Source of the DNA: Faecalibacterium sp. UBA7177
Lineage (GTDB): Bacteria; Bacillota; Clostridia; Oscillospirales; Ruminococcaceae
Direction of reading: 5' to 3'
Length of the DNA: 23,798 nt
NCBI GenBank assembly: GCA_002491225.1
Contig: DKVN01000046.1
Span: 1 to 23,798, forward strand
Position 1 is the stretch's first letter, and each line of letters begins with the position of its first letter. Position numbers and translations under genes: made by a program. Below the pieces are notes generated by a model, which saw only the letters and a program-made list of their open reading frames with translations, had not been told where the DNA came from and searched no databases. Below are positions 1 to 5,166 of the stretch, piece after piece.

Positions 1-263
1 CGGGGGGATGCTTACGTGTCGCGGATGATGTTGCGTTTCGCGGGCTCTTTGGCTCCGCTCCGTAATCGCCGGTTCTTTCATGCTCGCTGTTCGCTCGCCC
101 TCGCGCAGCGCCGCCACCGGTCTCAGTCGGTATTGGCAGGGCAGATGCGGGCACCCGCTTGCTGCGCTCGCGTCCATTTACCGCAAAAGCGCACGCCCGG
201 CAAGGCCGGTCACGTGCGGGTACCCGCTTGCTGCGCTCGCGTCCGCAGCCATAAAAGCGCACA
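1..263. repeat. Dispersed intergenic repeat, copy 1 (cut by window edge)
   Basis: Positions 7-203 match 4908-5105 in the same orientation, with 38-100 identical to 4939-5001 (63 bases). Inside this copy a unit of about 69 bases is tandemly duplicated: a 30-base block at 146-175 recurs at 215-244 with one mismatch, and the flanking CAAAAGC-type sequence recurs too; copy 2 has only one unit. The block is open in one frame in both copies and would encode an Arg-rich peptide, but it has no ribosome binding site, so I treat it as non-coding. The left end lies outside the window. Family unknown to me. Confidence 0.8.
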
Positions 264-301
264 TGACACAGGGGCCACTTCCATTCCCCGCCCGATAGGA
301 C

Positions 302-341
302 AAAAGCGAGGGCAAGCCCGGTGTGGGCCCGCCCTCGTTTT
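302..341. terminator. Bidirectional intrinsic terminator
   Basis: CGAGGGC (307-313) pairs with GCCCTCG (331-337), and an inner GCCC/GGGC stem (316-319 with 325-328) closes a five-base loop. TTTT follows on the plus strand (338-341) and CTTTT follows on the minus strand. It can end leftward transcription coming from nrdG and rightward transcription entering from outside the window. Confidence 0.7.
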
Positions 342-362
342 CGTATCTTATTATGATTTCCC

Positions 363-385
363 GCCGCACACAATTTGTGTGCGGC
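363..385. repeat. Perfect 23-bp palindrome
   Basis: Eleven-base arms (starting GCCGCACAC) are perfect around a single central T. There is no T-run on either side, so it is not an obvious terminator. It could be a protein binding site or part of a repeat element. It lies about 85 bases past the nrdG stop. Confidence 0.6.
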
Positions 386-395
386 AAGGTAGGGT

Positions 396-440
396 CTGGG
401 GGCTGCGCCCCCAGCGGGGGGTGTGGGGGGCTGGCCCCCC
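396..440. repeat. Pair of G/C hairpins downstream of nrdG
   Basis: CTGGGGG/CCCCCAG (396-414, loop CTGCG) is followed by GGGGGG/CCCCCC (425-440, loop CTGG). Both are perfect stems. With the palindrome at 363-385 they form a run of inverted repeats in the nrdG 3' region. They may stabilise the transcript or belong to an intergenic repeat family. No coding sequence is supported between 1 and 468. Confidence 0.6.
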
Positions 441-468
441 GCGTCCTGCGTCCCCGTTCCCGCGCGCC

Positions 469-1122
469 TTACCCCTCCCCCACCCAGCGGGGGTCGGTGC
501 TCCAGACGGCGGCTTTGGCCGCAAGGCTTTTTGGCACATCGAGGATGCGCTGGTTTTTTGAGCCGCGGAAGAGCAGCTCCAAACTGCACTCGTCCTGCAC
601 AAAGGGGCCGTCCACCAGCACGTTCAGCTGGGCCAGCAGGGCCTGCTGCTCGGGGGTGCCCGTCAGCAGCTGCTCAAAGGTGTAGCCGGTGTAGGCCGCC
701 ACCTCGTAGCCCTTCGCGCTCAGCAGCGCCGCCAGCGCGGCGCAGGGGCCCGCCTGGGCGAACGGCTCGCCGCCCGAGAGGGTCACCCCGTGCACCAGCG
801 GGTTGTGGGCCGCGCGGGCCGCGATCTCGCCCACCGGCACCGCCGTGCCCCCGGCAAAGGGCCAGGTCTCGGGGTTCTGGCAGCCGGGGCAGTGGTGGGG
901 GCAGCCCTGACAAAAGACGGTCAGCCGCAGGCCGGGCCCGTCGACAATGCTGTCGTCCGCAAAGCCCGTCAGAACGAGGCTGGGCTCCGCCGCCGCATCC
1001 TGCGCGGCCGCGGCCGCGCCGTCCGCCGCGCCGCCCGCCACCCCGTCAGAGGCCGCGCGCGCCGGGGTCGCCCCGGCCGCCGCGCCCTCCGTCAACTCGG
1101 CCGCCCGCTCAGCGGGTGCCAT
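469..1122 (-). CDS. nrdG: Anaerobic ribonucleoside-triphosphate reductase activating protein (radical SAM activase)
   Basis: Radical SAM enzyme that uses an iron-sulfur cluster and S-adenosylmethionine to put the glycyl radical on class III ribonucleotide reductase. From the chosen ATG it is 217 residues. The cluster motif C-x3-C-x2-C is C74, C78, C81, preceded by DDSIVDGPG, which is typical of NrdG. SGGEP (116-120) is the SAM-contacting motif. The core (residues 49-217) has the usual NrdG size. The first 48 residues are an Ala/Gly-rich, low-complexity extension not expected in the family; a later GTG start near residue 28 is possible. The ATG overlaps the end of the upstream 50-residue gene by 14 bases, which suggests translational coupling, since its own ribosome binding site is weak. 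Function is sure; the exact start is not. Confidence 0.9.
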   Translation of the reverse strand: MAPAERAAELTEGAAAGATPARAASDGVAGGAADGAAAAAQDAAAEPSLVLTGFADDSIVDGPGLRLTVFCQGCPHHCPGCQNPETWPFAGGTAVPVGEIAARAAHNPLVHGVTLSGGEPFAQAGPCAALAALLSAKGYEVAAYTGYTFEQLLTGTPEQQALLAQLNVLVDGPFVQDECSLELLFRGSKNQRILDVPKSLAAKAAVWSTDPRWVGEG

Positions 1123-1261
1123 GCTTGACCCGGTCGTGCTCCTCGGCCTTTTTGGCGTTGTTCCACTTGTCCATCGTGCCCACCAGATACCCGGTGATGC
1201 GGCGGATACGCTCGAACTCCACATCTTTGCCAACGGCGGACTGTCTCTGCATTGCGGACAT
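1109..1261 (-). CDS. Detached glycyl-radical C-terminal domain of class III ribonucleotide reductase (50 aa)
   Basis: Fifty-residue protein whose residues 20-47 (RRITGYLVG ... EEHDRVKH) match the last part of ordinary NrdD proteins, where RRxCGYxG carries the glycyl radical and the chain ends in a xRVKH-type tail. The predicted radical glycine is G24. The Cys usually before that glycine is Thr here. A clear GAGGAGG site stands about seven bases before the ATG at 1261, so it is translated on its own and is not a frameshifted end of nrdD, whose stop lies 230 bases upstream. It has a candidate promoter of its own (1414-1442) and overlaps nrdG by 14 bases. I recall short NrdD-family entries of this type in Clostridia; that it supplies the radical in trans to the large chain is inference. 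Confidence 0.85.
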   Translation of the reverse strand: MSAMQRQSAVGKDVEFERIRRITGYLVGTMDKWNNAKKAEEHDRVKHGTR

Positions 1262-1293
1262 ACTCAATTCCTCCTCAATTTGTACCCAGGGTT

Positions 1294-1314
1294 CGGGCAC
1301 ACAGCCCGTTCTGC
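1294..1314 (-). promoter_or_regulatory. Leader RNA motif shared with nrdD
   Basis: In RNA sense this reads GCAGAA, then CGGGC-UGUGU-GCCCG, a five-pair hairpin in the leader of the 50-aa gene. The 14 bases GCAGAACGGGCTGT occur identically in the nrdD leader (3819-3832), where the same CGGGC/GCCCG stem carries an extra hairpin in its loop. Shared sequence plus shared stem in the two leaders suggests a common regulatory RNA element; no known riboswitch class was recognised. Confidence 0.5.
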
Positions 1315-1413
1315 CTTGTCCCGCCGTCCCCCGCCGCTTTCCAGCCTTGCAGCCTTTTCGCTTTGCGGTGAACGCGCGGCCCTCGCATCGGCCCTGTGTC
1401 CTCTCCTGATTAA

Positions 1414-1442
1414 AGTGTACCATATTCGTGCTGTTTATGCAA
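1414..1442 (-). promoter_or_regulatory. Candidate promoter of the glycyl-radical-domain gene and nrdG
   Basis: Minus strand: TTGCAT (1437-1442), 17-base spacer, TACACT (1414-1419) with an extended -10 TGG just before it. The -35 is weak (3/6) but the spacing and TG element are good, and it sits in an AT-rich island immediately after a terminator-like hairpin. No convincing NrdR box pair was seen here. Confidence 0.55.
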
Positions 1443-1446
1443 CCCC

Positions 1447-1473
1447 AAAAAGGATGTTATTTTGTTCACATCC
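1447..1473 (-). terminator. Candidate terminator of nrdD
   Basis: Minus strand: GGATGT (from 1473) pairs with ACATCC (to 1452) over a ten-base loop and is followed by TTTTT (1451-1447). The stem is only six pairs and AT-rich, so termination may be partial. It would separate nrdD from the downstream 50-aa gene and nrdG. Confidence 0.55.
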
Positions 1474-1491
1474 CGCCGGGCCGCCTGCCGC

Positions 1492-3765
1492 TCACTCGCA
1501 CCCGCAGAACACCGGCACGCTGGGGTATTTTTTGCGCAGCTCCTCTAACTTTTCGGGGCTGATCGCCTCGCCGCTGCGCCGGCCGCAGCGCGGGCAGACG
1601 TCCCCGATGACCCCCACATACCCGCAGACCGGATCGCGGTCGACCGGGTGGTTGATGCTGCCGTAGCCGACCCCGGCGTCGTGCATGCAGCGCACCACGC
1701 TCTCGAAGGCCTCGAGGTTATTCGCGGTGTCGCCGTCCAGCTCGACATAGCTGATGTGCCCGGCGTTGGTCAGGGCGTGGTAGGGGCCCTCCTTCTGGAT
1801 CTTGTCGTAGGCCGAGATGTTGTACCAGACCGGGATGTGGAAGCTGTTGGTGTAGTACTCACGGTCGGTGACGCCGGGGATGATGCCGTACTTTTTCTGG
1901 TCCATCCGGGTAAACCGGCCCGAGAGCCCCTCGGCGGGGGTGGCCAGCAGGGTGAAGTTCATCTTCAGCTTCTGGCTCTTGGCGTCGCAAAAATCCCGCA
2001 TATGGCCGACGATCTCAAGGCCCTTTTGCTGCATCTCGTCGCTCTCGCCGTGGTGGTGGCCGTAGAGGGCGGTGAGGGTCTCGGCCAGCCCGATGAAGCC
2101 GATCGAGAGGGTGCCGTGCTTGAGCACCTCCCGCACCTCGTCGTTGGGGCCGAGCTGGTCGGAATCCAGCCAGACGCTCTGCCCCATCAGGAAGGGGTAG
2201 TTGTACACCCGCTTGGCGGCCTGGATCTCGAACCGGTCGAGCAGCTGCTGGGCCACCAGCTCGAGCATCCTGTCCAGCTTCTCGTAAAAGGCCTTTTCAT
2301 CGTGGTTCGCCTCGATGGCAAGGCGCGGCAGGTTGATGCTGGTGAAGCTGAGGTTGCCGCGGCTGTAGCTGATCTGGCGCTCGGGGTCGTAGACGTTGCC
2401 CATCACCCGGGTGCGGCAGCCCATGGTGGCCACCTCGGTCTCGGGATGGCCGGGCTTGTAGTACTGCAGGTTAAAGGGCGCGTCCAGAAAGACGTAGTTC
2501 GGGAAGAGCCGCTTGGCGCTGACCTTCATCGAGAGCTTGAAGAGGTCGTAGTTGGGGTCCCCCTCGTTGTAGTTGACCCCCTCCTTGACCTTGAAGATGT
2601 GGATGGGGAAGATGGGGGTCTCGCCGTGGCCAAGCCCGGCGTCCTCGGCCATGAGGATGTTGTGGATGACCATCCGGCCCTCGGGCGAGGTGTCGGTGCC
2701 GTAGTTGATGCTGCTGAAGGGGGTTTGGGCCCCGGCGCGGGAGTGCATGGTGTTGAGGTTGTGGACAAAGCCCTCCATCGCCTGGTAGGTGTCCCGGTCC
2801 ACCTGGCGGGTGGCGCGCTGCCGGGCGCGGGCCACCAGCCGCAGCGCGCGGGCCTCGTCGATCCGGCCGTCGGCGGCCAGCACCCCGGCCACCTGGGCGT
2901 CGTAGTCCTCGGCGTCCCGCTCGAGCTGGGGCTTTTTGCCCCCCGCCGCCACCGCGCGCCGGGCCAGGTCCTCCTCGTCCTCGCTGTTCAGCACGTCCTC
3001 GATGGCCTCCTGCAGCTTGCGCAGGTAGAGCTTGGCGAAGCTTTTGGCCACCCCCTCGGCCATGCCGTAATCAAAGTTGGGGATGCTCTGGCCGCCGTGC
3101 TGGTCGTTCTGGTTGGACTGGATCGCGATGGCGGCCAGCGCCGCATAGCTGGCGATGCTGTTGGGCTCGCGCAGAAAACCGTGCCCGGTCGAGAAGCCGC
3201 CATGGAACAGCCGCAGGATGTCGATCTGGGTGCAGGTGGTGGTAAGGCTGTAAAAGTCGAAGTCGTGGATGTGGATGTCCCCCCCGGTGTGGGCGCGGGC
3301 CTGCTCGGGGGTGAGCAGATAGGCGGCGTTGTAGGCTTTGGCCCCGGCGGTGCCGATCTGCAGCATGCTGCCCATGGCGGTGTTGCCGTCGATGTTGGCG
3401 TTGTCCCGCTTCATGTCGCTGATGCGGGCGTCGACGTTGGTGATCTCGTCGATCGTCCTCATCAGGCTGGTGTTGGCCTCGCGGATGCGGGTGCGGTTGG
3501 CCCGGTAGAGGATATACCGCTTGGCCGCCTCCTCGTGGCCGCACTCCATCAGCTGGCGCTCGGCCGCGTCCTGGATCTGCTCGATCTGGGGCGGCTCCTC
3601 GCCGCAGGCCTGCTCGATCTGGTGCGCCGCGCGGTTGGCCACCCGGGCCGCCTCCTCGGCGCTGCCCTCCCCGGCGGCCTCGAGCGCCTTGAGGATCGCC
3701 GCGGCGATCTTGCCCTCGTCGTAAAGCACGACCCGTCCGTCTCGTTTGATGATGCTTCTGATCAT
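1492..3765 (-). CDS. nrdD: Anaerobic (class III) ribonucleoside-triphosphate reductase, large chain
   Basis: Reduces ribonucleotides to deoxyribonucleotides without oxygen. 757 residues from the ATG at 3765, chosen because GGAGGA lies five bases upstream. An ATP-cone (about residues 3-90, SIIKRDGRVV) gives allosteric control. C450 in MGCR is the expected thiyl-radical cysteine and C178 lies in the active-site loop region. The C-terminus has cysteines C714, C724, C727, C754 and C756, resembling the zinc knuckle, but ends there. The usual RRxCGYxG radical segment after the knuckle is missing, unless the CGYVG at 714-718 is that loop, which I think less likely because it precedes the CPRC pair. 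The missing segment matches the 50-aa protein encoded next. About residues 255-325 form a charged insertion. Transcription starts at a NrdR-box promoter. Confidence 0.95.
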   Translation of the reverse strand: MIRSIIKRDGRVVLYDEGKIAAAILKALEAAGEGSAEEAARVANRAAHQIEQACGEEPPQIEQIQDAAERQLMECGHEEAAKRYILYRANRTRIREANTSLMRTIDEITNVDARISDMKRDNANIDGNTAMGSMLQIGTAGAKAYNAAYLLTPEQARAHTGGDIHIHDFDFYSLTTTCTQIDILRLFHGGFSTGHGFLREPNSIASYAALAAIAIQSNQNDQHGGQSIPNFDYGMAEGVAKSFAKLYLRKLQEAIEDVLNSEDEEDLARRAVAAGGKKPQLERDAEDYDAQVAGVLAADGRIDEARALRLVARARQRATRQVDRDTYQAMEGFVHNLNTMHSRAGAQTPFSSINYGTDTSPEGRMVIHNILMAEDAGLGHGETPIFPIHIFKVKEGVNYNEGDPNYDLFKLSMKVSAKRLFPNYVFLDAPFNLQYYKPGHPETEVATMGCRTRVMGNVYDPERQISYSRGNLSFTSINLPRLAIEANHDEKAFYEKLDRMLELVAQQLLDRFEIQAAKRVYNYPFLMGQSVWLDSDQLGPNDEVREVLKHGTLSIGFIGLAETLTALYGHHHGESDEMQQKGLEIVGHMRDFCDAKSQKLKMNFTLLATPAEGLSGRFTRMDQKKYGIIPGVTDREYYTNSFHIPVWYNISAYDKIQKEGPYHALTNAGHISYVELDGDTANNLEAFESVVRCMHDAGVGYGSINHPVDRDPVCGYVGVIGDVCPRCGRRSGEAISPEKLEELRKKYPSVPVFCGCE

Positions 3766-3788
3766 GTTTCTCCTCCACACGCACGAAT

Positions 3789-3832
3789 CGGGCCACAGGC
3801 GGCGTTCTCGACCCGCCTACAGCCCGTTCTGC
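3789..3832 (-). promoter_or_regulatory. nrdD leader hairpin carrying the shared 14-base motif
   Basis: RNA sense: GCAGAA, CGGGC, UGU, AGGCGG, ten-base loop, CCGCCU, GUG, GCCCG. The outer five-pair stem and six-pair inner stem are separated by a 3x3 internal loop. The 14-base start is identical to the leader motif at 1301-1314. It ends about 13 bases before the ribosome binding site of nrdD, so folding could affect translation. Confidence 0.5.
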
Positions 3833-3869
3833 TTTTTCTCCCCCACTTGAGGAGCTTTTCTCCCGCACC

Positions 3870-3916
3870 CCTTACTCTGTGCATCGCCCGCGGACAAACT
3901 GCCCGCGGGCGTAAGG
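3870..3916 (-). promoter_or_regulatory. Long hairpin at the 5' end of the nrdD leader
   Basis: In RNA sense CCUUAC (3916-3911) runs straight into GCCCGCGG (3910-3903), which pairs perfectly with CCGCGGGC (3893-3886) over nine bases; the outer CCUUAC pairs with GUAAGG (3875-3870) across a ten-base bulge. It lies at the start of the roughly 170-base leader and overlaps the downstream edge of the NrdR-box region. Function unknown. Confidence 0.5.
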
Positions 3917-3964
3917 TCCGAATAAATTGTGCTGCAAGAACTATTATGCCACTATATCTTGTAT
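3917..3964 (-). promoter_or_regulatory. Pair of NrdR-like operator boxes
   Basis: Box 1 at 3949-3964 (CCACTATATCTTGTAT) matches 13 of 16 positions of the NrdR consensus ACACWATATWTTGTGT. Box 2 at 3917-3932 matches about 11 of 16. Their starts are 32 bases apart, about three helical turns, which is the usual spacing for paired NrdR boxes. Box 1 fills the spacer between -35 and -10 of the nrdD promoter and box 2 lies just downstream of the start site, so binding by the NrdR-ATP/dATP repressor should block transcription. Confidence 0.8.
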
Positions 3965-3971
3965 GTGTCAA
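3943..3971 (-). promoter_or_regulatory. nrdD promoter
   Basis: Minus strand: TTGACA (3966-3971, perfect -35), 17-base spacer, CATAAT (3943-3948, 5/6). Predicted start near 3936, giving a leader of about 170 bases to the ATG at 3765. An NrdR-like box occupies the spacer. Confidence 0.85.
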
Positions 3972-4048
3972 TCTACTTTTTTCCAATTGGGCAAAATCGG
4001 CTATTTGGCCAAAACATCTTCCCAAAATTCTCTGCGGTTGTATTTCGG

Positions 4049-4078
4049 TTGCCCCCTTGACAGAAGATGTGGTATAAT
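4049..4078 (+). promoter_or_regulatory. Promoter of the YgjP-like metallopeptidase gene
   Basis: TATAAT (4073-4078, perfect) with an extended -10 TGG (4070-4072) and a modest -35 TTGCCC (4049-4054) at 18 bases. It diverges from the nrdD promoter. The leader (about 4085-4197) contains a strong hairpin at 4124-4156. Confidence 0.75.
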
Positions 4079-4123
4079 GGACGTTATCATAGCAATCGGG
4101 CGCGCCCGGGCGCGCTGCCCTCT

Positions 4124-4156
4124 GCCCGGCGGCGGGGCTTTTTCTCCCCGCCGGGC
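4124..4156 (+). promoter_or_regulatory. GC-rich leader hairpin
   Basis: GCCCGGCGG-C-GGGG pairs with CCCCGCCGGGC with one bulged C, over a T-rich loop. It lies between promoter and ribosome binding site of the metallopeptidase gene. No T-run follows it, so it is a structured leader rather than a plain terminator. Confidence 0.5.
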
Positions 4157-4197
4157 CGTGCGTCTCACCTCTTTTATATAAGGAAAGGAGGCCGCCC

Positions 4198-4752
4198 ATG
4201 CCCACCCAACTCCAACTTCGCACCGCGGGCGGCCTCGCCTACACCCTTGAGCGCAAACGGGTGAAAAACCTCAACCTGCGGGTGCGGCCCGACGGCAGCG
4301 TCTGGGTCAGCGCCCCCAGCCGGGCCAGCGTCGCCTCGGTGGACGCCTTTGTCGCCAGCCGGGCCGATTGGGTACGCCGCCAGCAGGCATCGCTGCGGGC
4401 CGTGGCCGCGGCCGAGGCGGCCGAGCCGCTGCCCAGCCGGGAGGCGGCGCTGGCTTTGTTTGAGGAGGTCAGCGCCAAGTTTTTCCCGCTCTTCGCGGCC
4501 CGGCTCGGCGGGCGGCCGCCTGAGATCAAGGTCCGGCAGATGAGCAGCCGCTGGGGGGTCTGCTGCCCGGCCAAGCGGCGGATCACCCTGGCGCTGCGCC
4601 TTGCCGCCAAGCCCCGGCCGCTCATTGAGTATGTGGTGCTGCACGAGTACTGCCATTTCGTCCACCCGGACCATCAGGCCGGGTTCTGGGGCCTTGTCGA
4701 GAGCATTATGCCGGACGCCAAGGTTCGCCGCCGGGCCCTGCGCGGAGGATGA
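4198..4752 (+). CDS. YgjP/SprT-like zinc metallopeptidase (DUF45, M48-like)
   Basis: Predicted cytosolic zinc-dependent peptidase of 184 residues, close to the usual size of YgjP-like proteins. The zinc motif is HEYCH (H149, E150, H153) with the third ligand H159 in the HxxxFW block that follows, as in the family. The preceding SSRWGVCCP ... ITLALRL stretch (116-134) is also typical. The N-terminal half is a basic beta-rich region followed by an Ala-rich helix. No signal peptide or membrane segment. AGGAAAGGAGG lies seven bases before the ATG. The gene is alone: divergent from nrdD and followed by a repeat. Its substrate is not known; the pairing with nrd genes need not be functional. Confidence 0.88.
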   Translation: MPTQLQLRTAGGLAYTLERKRVKNLNLRVRPDGSVWVSAPSRASVASVDAFVASRADWVRRQQASLRAVAAAEAAEPLPSREAALALFEEVSAKFFPLFAARLGGRPPEIKVRQMSSRWGVCCPAKRRITLALRLAAKPRPLIEYVVLHEYCHFVHPDHQAGFWGLVESIMPDAKVRRRALRGG

Positions 4753-4811
4753 GGCGGATTATTTCGGATAGGCGGGAAGTTCGCCATGTCCGGCTGCCAG
4801 CCGGGGGCGTC

Positions 4812-4839
4812 CTACTTTTCTTGACGTCAGGAAAAGTAG
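4812..4839. repeat. 28-bp palindrome centred on TGACGTCA
   Basis: CTACTTTTCT and GGAAAAGTAG flank the self-complementary TGACGTCA. The 14-base arms have a single T/G mismatch. It sits about 60 bases after the metallopeptidase stop and about 95 bases before the repeat copy 2 and may be the left part of that element. A smaller hairpin CCGGCT/AGCCGG lies at 4790-4804. No T-run follows either one. Confidence 0.65.
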
Positions 4840-4901
4840 CAAAAGAACCCCTAAACGGAGACGAGGTCACTCCGCGGAGCGCCATGGTCCGCACCCCCCT
4901 G

Positions 4902-5105
4902 GCGGGGGATGCTTACGTGTCGCGGCTGATGAACCGTCTCGCGGGCTCTTTGGCTCCGCTCCGTAATCGCCGGTTCTTTCATGCTCGCTGTTCGCTCGCC
5001 CCCGCGCAGCGCCGGAACCGGTCTCGGTCGGTATTGGCAGGGTGGGTGCGGGCACCCGCTTGCTGCGCTCGCGTCCGCCGCCGCAAAAGCACACGTCCGG
5101 CAAAG
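4902..5105. repeat. Dispersed intergenic repeat, copy 2
   Basis: Direct repeat of positions 1-203, identical over 4939-5001, with scattered substitutions elsewhere and one copy of the 69-base internal unit. The unmatched DNA at 4840-4901 may also belong to the element but cannot be compared because copy 1 is cut by the window edge. It ends about 60 bases before the flippase start, so the open frame running through it should not be counted as flippase coding sequence. Confidence 0.8.
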
Positions 5106-5166
5106 CTACCCGGCGCTCTGCGCCGTCCCGCACCCCACCGCCCCACTCACCCAAGGAGGCTGCCCT

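Noticed and set aside
16..561. 181-residue open frame through repeat copy 1
   Set aside because: No ribosome binding site, and only the repeat-derived part is similar to copy 2; it runs on into terminator and nrdG antisense sequence.
1262..1494. nrdD broken by a frameshift or sequencing error, leaving its tail in another frame
   Set aside because: The tail has its own AGGAGG, start codon, leader and candidate promoter, and the gap has no coding similarity to NrdD.
1648..4077. 809-residue open frame on the plus strand opposite nrdD
   Set aside because: Mirror frame of a high-GC gene: Val/Gly/Leu/Asp/His-rich, no domain, no ribosome binding site, while the minus strand encodes a clear NrdD.
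4057..4078. TTGACA and TATAAT as one promoter upstream of the metallopeptidase
   Set aside because: The spacer is only 10 bases. The extended -10 with TTGCCC at 18 bases is a better reading.
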